From contig CAJKDR010000012.1 in NCBI GenBank assembly GCA_905198755.1, positions 1-18,382 on the forward strand: a stretch of DNA of 18,382 nt. Reading direction: 5' to 3'. Made by a program: the position numbers and the translations under genes. Shown piece by piece: positions 13,772 through 18,382 of the stretch. Source of the stretch: an uncultured Clostridiaceae bacterium. Its GTDB lineage: Bacteria > Bacillota > Clostridia > TANB77 > CAG-508. Under the pieces are notes generated by a model. That model was not told the DNA's origin. It worked only from the letters and a program-made list of their open reading frames with translations, and searched no databases. The stretch's first letter is position 1, and every line of letters starts with the position of its first letter.

Positions 13772-14119
13772 ATGGATAAAAAAATAGAAATTAGTATGTT
13801 ATGCCAAATATATGGCAAGTTATTAACAGAAAAACAATTTGATTATATAAATGACTACTATAACAATGATTTATCTCTATCTGAAATTGCTGAAAATTAT
13901 AACATCACAAGACAAGCGGCTAGAGATAATATTAAGAAAGGGGAAAATAAACTTTTCGAATATGAAGAAAAGCTACAAATCATGAAAACTACACTAAGAA
14001 ACGAAAAAAAAATCGAAGATATATTAGAACAAATAACAAAAATTCAAACGAACTATTCAGATAAACAAATAGCTAAAATATTAGAAAATGTAAAAAAACA
14101 ATTAACAACAATAATATAA
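13772..14119 (+). CDS. ylxM: YlxM family SRP-associated DNA-binding protein
   Basis: This small helical protein of 115 residues has a helix-turn-helix related to sigma-70 region 4 (about 30-62, LSLSEIAENYNITRQAARDN). A charged helical C-terminus follows. YlxM proteins are encoded next to ffh across Firmicutes and are thought to modulate the signal recognition particle; in streptococci the homologue influences Ffh GTPase activity. The size and the position directly before ffh agree with the family. AAGGAG (13761-13766) precedes the ATG by 5 bases. It opens the operon behind its own promoter, and its stop codon is 33 bases before the ffh start. Confidence 0.9.
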   Translation: MDKKIEISMLCQIYGKLLTEKQFDYINDYYNNDLSLSEIAENYNITRQAARDNIKKGENKLFEYEEKLQIMKTTLRNEKKIEDILEQITKIQTNYSDKQIAKILENVKKQLTTII

Positions 14120-14152
14120 TTCCCGTTGATAATAAGAAAGGAATGTGAAAAT

Positions 14153-15502
14153 ATGGCTTTTGAAGGACTATCATCAAGATTACAAGAAGTTACAAGAAAG
14201 CTTAGAGGAAAAGCAAGAATAACAGAATCAGACTTAAAAGAAATGCTAAGAGAAGTTAAACTTGCATTACTAGAAGCAGATGTTAACTACAAAATAGTAA
14301 AAGAATTTAATAATAGAATTCAAGAAAAAGCATTAGGTCAAGATGTACTAAAGTCATTAACACCAGGACAACAAGTTATAAAAATAGTAAAAGATGAACT
14401 AGTAGAATTGCTAGGAGGAACAGAGAGCAAAATAAACTTTTCTCCAAATCCGCCAACAGTAATTATGCTAATTGGACTTCAAGGTTCAGGTAAAACAACT
14501 ACAGCAGGAAAACTTGCTAATTTACTTAGAAAACAAGGAAAAAAGCCATTGTTAGTAGCATGTGATGTTTATAGACCAGCAGCTATAAAGCAATTACAAG
14601 TTGTAGGTAAACAATTAAACATTCCAGTATTTGCAAATGAAAACTCAAAAGATGTTGTACACATAGCAAAACAAGCAATGAATGTTGCAATGTCTAAAAT
14701 GAATGATGTTGTTATACTAGATACAGCAGGAAGATTACATATAGATGAAGCTTTAATGGAAGAACTAAAAAAATTAAAATCAGAGATTAAGCCTCATGAA
14801 ATACTTTTAGTTGTAGATAGTATGACAGGTCAAGATGCAGTAAATGTAGCTACATCATTTAGTGAAAATGTAGGCTTAGATGGTGTTGTACTTACAAAAT
14901 TAGATGGTGACACACGTGGTGGTGCAGCATTGTCAGTAAAGAAAGTTACAGGAAAACCAATTAAATTTGCTGCTACAGGAGAAAAGTTAAGTGATATTGA
15001 AGTATTTCATCCAGAAAGAATGGCATCAAGAATTTTAGGAATGGGAGATATACTTTCAGTAATAGAAAAAGCAGAAGAATCATTCGATCAAGAAGAAGCA
15101 TTAAAGTTAGAACAAAAATTAAGAAAACAAGAATTTGATTTGGATGACTATTTATCACAACTAAGACAAATAAAAAAAATGGGTTCATTTTCATCATTAC
15201 TAAAAATGATACCTGGAATGAACCAATTAAAAGATGTAAAAGTAGATGACAAAGAATTTGTTAAAATAGAAGCTATTATATGTTCTATGACTAAAAAAGA
15301 AAAAAGAAATACAAAATTATTAAATGGAAGTAGAAGATTAAGAATAGCAAAAGGATCTGGTACAACAGTACAAGATGTAAATAAATTCATAAAATCTTTT
15401 GAAATGACACAAAGTATGGTTAAAAAAATGAAAAATCAAAAAGGTGGAATGAAAAAGATGATGAAAAATTTTGATGCCAATTCTTTAAAAGGAATGATGT
15501 AA
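14153..15502 (+). CDS. ffh: Signal recognition particle GTPase Ffh (SRP54)
   Basis: Ffh binds the SRP RNA and emerging signal sequences, and delivers ribosomes to the membrane receptor FtsY. The 449-residue protein has an N-terminal helical bundle (1-85) and a GTPase domain with GLQGSGKT (108-115), DTAGR (190-194) and TKLDGDTRGG (248-257). The C-terminal methionine-rich M domain (about 305-449) includes the RNA-binding segment SRRLRIAKGSGT and the final Met/Lys run. The ATG at 14153 is used, since AAAGGA (14137-14142) is about 10 bases before it and MAFEGLSSRL is the usual start of the family. A longer in-frame TTG at 14126 has no ribosome site. The FtsY gene is not in this window. Confidence 0.97.
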   Translation: MAFEGLSSRLQEVTRKLRGKARITESDLKEMLREVKLALLEADVNYKIVKEFNNRIQEKALGQDVLKSLTPGQQVIKIVKDELVELLGGTESKINFSPNPPTVIMLIGLQGSGKTTTAGKLANLLRKQGKKPLLVACDVYRPAAIKQLQVVGKQLNIPVFANENSKDVVHIAKQAMNVAMSKMNDVVILDTAGRLHIDEALMEELKKLKSEIKPHEILLVVDSMTGQDAVNVATSFSENVGLDGVVLTKLDGDTRGGAALSVKKVTGKPIKFAATGEKLSDIEVFHPERMASRILGMGDILSVIEKAEESFDQEEALKLEQKLRKQEFDLDDYLSQLRQIKKMGSFSSLLKMIPGMNQLKDVKVDDKEFVKIEAIICSMTKKEKRNTKLLNGSRRLRIAKGSGTTVQDVNKFIKSFEMTQSMVKKMKNQKGGMKKMMKNFDANSLKGMM

Positions 15503-15575
15503 AATTTTTCAATTACAAATTAGTTATTAAGGTTTTATATATAGATTAATAGTGAGAAGTAAATAATGAATAATG

Positions 15576-15600
15576 CAAGATTTGCTTTTTACAAATTTTG
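15576..15600 (+). other. AT-rich hairpin directly before the rpsP ribosome site
   Basis: CAAGATTTG (15576-15584) pairs with CAAATTTTG (15592-15600) over 9 bp with one G-T wobble and a CTTTTTA loop. It ends one base before the ribosome binding site AAGGAGGTGA (15601-15610). It could be a leader structure or an RNA-processing site between ffh and rpsP. No T-run follows outside the loop, so it is not a standard terminator on this strand. Confidence 0.4.
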
Positions 15601-15615
15601 AAGGAGGTGAAAGGT

Positions 15616-15846
15616 ATGGTAAAAATAAGATTACAAAGATTTGGTAAAAAGAAAGCACCTTTCTATCATATAGTTGTTGCAGATTCAAAATCTCCAAGAG
15701 ATGGTAAAATAATAGAACAATTAGGAACATATGATCCAATGACAAACCCAGGAACAATAGTATTAGATAGAGAAAAGGTTGAAAAATGGATAAAAAATGG
15801 TGCAAAACCAACAGATACTGTTAAAAAATTAATCGAAGTAAAATAA
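15616..15846 (+). CDS. rpsP: 30S ribosomal protein S16
   Basis: This is a 76-residue small-subunit protein that helps the 5' domain of 16S rRNA fold. It begins MVKIRLQRFGKKKAPFYHIV and contains the signature VVADSKSPRDGKIIEQLGTYDP, both diagnostic of bacterial S16. The C-terminus is at the short end for the family. The ATG at 15616 is chosen over a TTG at 15598, since AAGGAGGTGA (15601-15610) is an exact complement of the anti-Shine-Dalgarno sequence and lies 5 bases upstream. The following genes khpA, rimM, trmD and rplS keep the common Firmicutes order. Confidence 0.97.
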   Translation: MVKIRLQRFGKKKAPFYHIVVADSKSPRDGKIIEQLGTYDPMTNPGTIVLDREKVEKWIKNGAKPTDTVKKLIEVK

Positions 15847-15888
15847 TTTTAAAGTAATCAGTATATCGCAAAAGGAAGGAATTTGACA

Positions 15889-16119
15889 ATGAAAGAAATA
15901 TTAGAAACAATTATAAACACATTAGTAAGTAACAAAGAAGCAGTTTCTATAAATCAAATTGATGGAGAGCAATCTATCATATTTGAAGTAAAAGTTGCTG
16001 AAGAAGACATGGGTAAAATAATTGGTAGACAAGGATCAATAGCAAAATCAATAAGAACTATAATGAAAGCTGTTGCATCTAAAGAAAACAAAAGAGTTTC
16101 AATTGAATTCTTAGACTAG
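15889..16119 (+). CDS. khpA: KH-domain RNA-binding protein KhpA (YlqC/YlqC-like)
   Basis: The 76-residue protein is a single KH domain with the GxxG loop at 46-49 (IIGRQG), flanked by the usual helix (SIAKSIRTIMKAV). KhpA, partnered by KhpB/Jag in streptococci, binds RNA and affects cell elongation and division; whether a KhpB exists here is unknown. ATG 15889 is preferred over TTG 15883, because AAGGAAGGA (15872-15880) is 8 bases from it. It stands between rpsP and rimM, its usual place, and the rimM start follows after 10 bases. Confidence 0.95.
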   Translation: MKEILETIINTLVSNKEAVSINQIDGEQSIIFEVKVAEEDMGKIIGRQGSIAKSIRTIMKAVASKENKRVSIEFLD

Positions 16120-16129
16120 GAGATAAACT

Positions 16130-16642
16130 ATGGAAGGTTTATTAGAAGTTGGTCAAATTGTTAATTCATATGGAATAAAAGGATTCTTAAAAGTTGTTCC
16201 ATTAGTAGATAATAACAATCAATTTAAAGATTTTAAAACACTATACATACAAGAAGGAAAGCGCTACAAAGAGCTAAAAATAGAAGAAATTAAATTTTCT
16301 AAAAATCTAGTTTTAGTTAAGGCAGAAGGTATAGAAACAATAGAAGAAGCACTTAAATTTAAAAATTTATATTTGTTCGCCAAAAGAGAGGATATAAAAT
16401 TAGAAAAAGGAGCATATTTTATTGTGGACTTAATTGGACTAGAAGTTTATACAGAAGAAAATGAACTTTTAGGAAAATTAAAAGAGGTACTTCAACCAGG
16501 TGCAAATGACGTGTATGTAGTTGAAAATGATAAAAAAGAACAAATACTACTTCCTGTAATACCAGATGTTGTTAAGAAAGTAGATATAAAAGAAAAAAAG
16601 ATAATTGTTAAACTATTAAATGGATTAGAATTTATAAAATAA
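16130..16642 (+). CDS. rimM: Ribosome maturation factor RimM
   Basis: RimM binds S19 and assists 3'-domain assembly of the 30S subunit. The 170 residues contain an N-terminal RimM barrel (LLEVGQIVNSYGIKGFLKV at 4-22) and a C-terminal PRC-barrel-like domain. The latter includes YFIVDLIGLEVYTEENELLG and the conserved LQPGANDVYVV and LLPVIPDVV motifs. Its length is typical. AGGAGA lies 8 bases before the ATG. It is followed by trmD after 14 bases, the usual functional pair. Confidence 0.96.
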   Translation: MEGLLEVGQIVNSYGIKGFLKVVPLVDNNNQFKDFKTLYIQEGKRYKELKIEEIKFSKNLVLVKAEGIETIEEALKFKNLYLFAKREDIKLEKGAYFIVDLIGLEVYTEENELLGKLKEVLQPGANDVYVVENDKKEQILLPVIPDVVKKVDIKEKKIIVKLLNGLEFIK

Positions 16643-16656
16643 GCAAGGAAATAAAT

Positions 16657-17340
16657 ATGAAGTTTGATGTGTTAACACTTTTTCCAGAGATGTTTGAAAC
16701 ATTAAAAGAAAGTATAATTGGAAAAGCGTTAGAAAGAAAAATAATTGAGATTAATACTATAAATATCAGAGATTTTTCAAAAAATAAACATAAAAAAGTT
16801 GATGATACACCTTATGGAGGTGGCGCTGGTATGGTAATGATGCCAGATGTAGTATATGACTCTTATATGTTTATACAACATAAAGAAAATGCTAAAGTGA
16901 TTTACTTATCTCCAAAAGGAAAAGTATTAAATCAACAAAAAGTTGAAGAATTAAGCAAACAAGAACATTTAATTTTACTTTGTGGACATTATGAAGGAAT
17001 AGACCAACGAGTATTAGATGAGATTGTAGACGAAGAAATATCTATAGGTGATTATGTATTAACAGGAGGGGAACTACCAGCAATGGTATTAATAGATTCT
17101 GTTAGTAGATATGTAGAAGGGGTATTAAACAAAGAATCAGTAAGTGAAGAATCATTTACAAATGGACTTTTGGAATATCCACAATATACAAGACCAGAGG
17201 TATTTTTAAATAAAAAAGTTCCAGAAATATTGTTATCTGGTCATCATGAAAATATAAAAAAATGGAGAAGAGAACAGTCTCTAGAAATAACTAAGAAAAA
17301 AAGACCAGAGTTACTAAAAAAGAAAGGAGTAATAGAATAA
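16657..17340 (+). CDS. trmD: tRNA (guanine-N1-)-methyltransferase TrmD
   Basis: TrmD methylates G37 of tRNAs next to the anticodon, using SAM, which prevents +1 frameshifting. The 227 residues contain MKFDVLTLFPEMFETL at the start, DDTPYGGGAGMVM, and the knotted SAM site with LLCGHYEGIDQRV and SIGDYVLTGGELPA. The end of the protein is Lys rich. The family is about 230-250 residues, so this is complete. Its TAA shares a base with the ATG of rplS (TAATG), so translation is probably coupled. The preceding ribosome site (GCAAGGAAA) is moderate. SAM supply by metK in the same window is a functional link only. Confidence 0.97.
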   Translation: MKFDVLTLFPEMFETLKESIIGKALERKIIEINTINIRDFSKNKHKKVDDTPYGGGAGMVMMPDVVYDSYMFIQHKENAKVIYLSPKGKVLNQQKVEELSKQEHLILLCGHYEGIDQRVLDEIVDEEISIGDYVLTGGELPAMVLIDSVSRYVEGVLNKESVSEESFTNGLLEYPQYTRPEVFLNKKVPEILLSGHHENIKKWRREQSLEITKKKRPELLKKKGVIE

Positions 17341-17801
17341 TGGACGTAATAAAATCAATCGAACACGAACAATTAAAAAACAAAATACCAGTATTAGATA
17401 TTGGTAACACAGTAAGAGTTCATGTTAAGATAAAAGAAGGTAATCGTGAAAGAATACAGGTTTTCGAAGGTATAATAATTAAAAAACAAGGTGGAGGATT
17501 AAATCAAACATTTACTGTAAGAAAAATATCTTATGGTGTAGGTGTTGAAAAAACATTCTTAATCCATTCTCCTATGATAGAAAAAGTAGAAGTAGTAAGA
17601 GTTGGTAAAGCAAGAAGAGCAAAACTATACTACTTAAGAGATAGAATAGGAAAAGCTTCTAAGACAAAAGAAAAATTAGGAGCAAGAATCGAAAACAAAG
17701 AAATAGTTCTTAAAGAAGAACTAACAGAAGAACCTGTAGTAGAAAACGAAGTAGCAAATGAAACAGCTGATACTGTAGCAGATGCACCAAAAGCAGAATA
17801 A
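17340..17801 (+). CDS. rplS: 50S ribosomal protein L19 with acidic C-terminal extension
   Basis: L19 sits at the 30S-50S interface. The first 115 residues are a normal L19, with VRVHVKIKEGNRERIQVFEG, TFTVRKISYGVGVEKTF and the RRAKLYYLRDRIGKA segment. The standard protein ends near that point, but here about 38 further residues follow. They are rich in Glu, Val, Thr and Ala, ending ETADTVADAPKAE. Such a negatively charged tail on a ribosomal protein is uncommon but occurs in some clostridial L19 proteins. It overlaps the trmD stop by one base and ends the SRP/ribosome operon, with a strong terminator right after the stop. The reading frame is clean, so the tail is not a frameshift artefact. 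Confidence 0.96.
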   Translation: MDVIKSIEHEQLKNKIPVLDIGNTVRVHVKIKEGNRERIQVFEGIIIKKQGGGLNQTFTVRKISYGVGVEKTFLIHSPMIEKVEVVRVGKARRAKLYYLRDRIGKASKTKEKLGARIENKEIVLKEELTEEPVVENEVANETADTVADAPKAE

Positions 17802-17812
17802 TATATTATATC

Positions 17813-17843
17813 AAAAGCACCTTATATAAATAAGGTGCTTTTT
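17813..17843 (+). terminator. Intrinsic terminator after rplS
   Basis: AAAAGCACCTTAT (17813-17825) pairs with ATAAGGTGCTTTT (17830-17842), a perfect 13-bp stem with an ATAA loop. The T-run overlaps the stem end and continues as GTATTTT. Being nearly symmetric, it may work on both strands. Confidence 0.92.
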
Positions 17844-17855
17844 GTATTTTAAAAC

Positions 17856-17884
17856 TTGATTTTAAAAAATAGATATGATATAAA
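17856..17884 (+). promoter_or_regulatory. Sigma-A type promoter with extended -10 for the small acidic protein gene
   Basis: TTGATT (17856-17861) and TATAAA (17879-17884) are 17 bases apart, and TGA just before the -10 gives the extended TGN element. Confidence 0.7.
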
Positions 17885-17929
17885 TTATAATTGTTAGCAT
17901 AAAAGTAACAAATGAAGGGAGAAAAAACA

Positions 17930-18253
17930 ATGGAAGTAAACGAAGAAAAAAGACAAAAATTTATGGAAAGTGCAGGAAAAAGGGTAAACAATGTAATACA
18001 CGATATACAAATACTAGAGCCAATGTCTAGAAGTAGTGTATACGATTTTACAAGAAATGATGTAGAAGAAATGTTTGGAGCAATGCAAGAAACATTAGAT
18101 ATAGCAAGAGAAGAATTCAATAAGAAATTCGAAGAAAAAACAAGAGCAGAAAGAAAAGTATTCTCATTTGGAAGCAAACCAGTTCAAGAAGAACAAGTTA
18201 AAGAAACAACAGCGATAGAAGCAACAGAAAGTACAGAAGAAACAGCTGAATAA
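17930..18253 (+). CDS. Small acidic protein of unknown function
   Basis: The 107-residue product has no signal peptide or membrane segment. Residues 1-80 look helical and mixed-charge, with the segments RVNNVIHDIQILEPMSR and FTRNDVEEMFGAMQETLDIA. A low-complexity tail follows, running from about residue 85 and ending EATESTEETAE. I do not recognise the family. ATG 17930 is chosen over ATG 17912, because AAGGGAG (17915-17921) is 8 bases from it. The gene is a single unit with its own extended -10 promoter and terminator. The acidic Thr/Glu tail is of the same kind as the end of L19 just upstream, which may reflect shared composition rather than shared origin. Confidence 0.7.
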   Translation: MEVNEEKRQKFMESAGKRVNNVIHDIQILEPMSRSSVYDFTRNDVEEMFGAMQETLDIAREEFNKKFEEKTRAERKVFSFGSKPVQEEQVKETTAIEATESTEETAE

Positions 18254-18265
18254 TAAAGATTAGAG

Positions 18266-18293
18266 AAAGACCTTAAACCTTAAGGTCTTTTTT
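18266..18293 (+). terminator. Intrinsic terminator after the small acidic protein gene
   Basis: AAAGACCTTAA (18266-18276) pairs with TTAAGGTCTTT (18280-18290), 11 bp with an ACC loop, then a six-T run (18288-18293). It also faces the 3' end of the minus-strand tRNA and could stop its transcript. Confidence 0.9.
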
Positions 18294-18301
18294 AATATAA
18301 A

Positions 18302-18372
18302 AGGCGGCACCCAGATTCGAACTGGGGGTGAAAGCTTTGCAGGCTCCTGCCTTACCACTTGGCCATGTCGCC
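18302..18372 (-). tRNA. tRNA-Cys (anticodon GCA)
   Basis: The reverse complement folds as a 71-base cloverleaf. It has acceptor arms GGCGACA and TGCCGCC, a short D arm (GCC/GGC), the anticodon loop CTGCAAA with GCA, and the T arm CCCAG-TTCGAAT-CTGGG. The discriminator is U, as expected for cysteine. CCA is not encoded and must be added after transcription. One acceptor pair, position 5 with 68, is A-C instead of a Watson-Crick pair. The anticodon stem has two G-U pairs. Other features are normal, so the gene is probably functional. No second tRNA is visible before the window edge. Confidence 0.92.
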
Positions 18373-18382
18373 GTCCTCGTTT

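Noticed and set aside
14126..14152. TTG start adding nine residues to Ffh
   Set aside because: It has no ribosome site and the added residues do not resemble any Ffh; MAFEGL at 14153 is the family start.
1..18382. CRISPR array, transposase, phage or toxin-antitoxin module
   Set aside because: No regularly spaced direct repeats, no DDE or integrase motifs and no paired small toxin-like genes were seen on either strand.

Overview
The window looks like core chromosome from a low-GC Gram-positive bacterium, most likely an uncultured or gut-type member of the Clostridia. The reasons are the very AT-rich, A-biased coding strand, strong AGGAGG-type ribosome binding sites, a SAM-I (S-box) riboswitch in front of metK, intrinsic terminators with T-runs, and the conserved Firmicutes block ylxM-ffh-rpsP-khpA-rimM-trmD-rplS. 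Genus-level placement is not possible from the sequence alone. Almost every gene is on the + strand; the exceptions are one small membrane-anchored OB-fold protein (4720-5262) and a tRNA-Cys at the right edge.

Layout. 1-119: 3' end of an unrecognised gene. 121-460: a candidate terminator, a good sigma-A promoter, a complete SAM-I aptamer with its terminator, then metK (461-1570). 1630-2247: a flavoprotein with a compact four-cysteine cluster, closed by a terminator. 2311-4719: a promoter and a tight three-gene operon (YqeG-type HAD phosphatase, prepilin peptidase, Xaa-Pro aminopeptidase), ending in a terminator shared with the convergent minus-strand gene. 5331-12359: a promoter and a four-gene operon of class A penicillin-binding protein, cysS, a DUF1189-like membrane protein and ftsH. 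12360-13701: an accessory-looking island with two diverged copies of a hairpin-bearing repeat, a short leader ORF and a pilin-like protein whose 5' end appears frame-disrupted. 13714-17843: a promoter and the SRP/ribosome block. 17856-18293: a small acidic protein of unknown function with its own promoter and terminator. 18302-18372: tRNA-Cys(GCA) on the minus strand.

How the parts relate. Most of the window is housekeeping: SAM synthesis under SAM feedback, cell-wall synthesis, tRNA charging, membrane proteolysis, co-translational targeting and ribosome maturation. Two genes are functionally linked at a distance: the prepilin peptidase (2866-3615) could process the pilin-like protein at 12490-13656, although no pilus ATPase or platform gene is present here. 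Seven starts were chosen or moved downstream of longer open frames because a Shine-Dalgarno sequence sits at the right distance from the internal ATG.

I do not see a CRISPR array, defence system, transposase or phage module. The least ordinary stretch is 12360-12600, where the repeat pair, the split leader and the pilin-like start meet. Other items for a second look are the acidic tail on L19, the C-terminal additions on the penicillin-binding protein, and an A-C mismatch in the tRNA acceptor stem.
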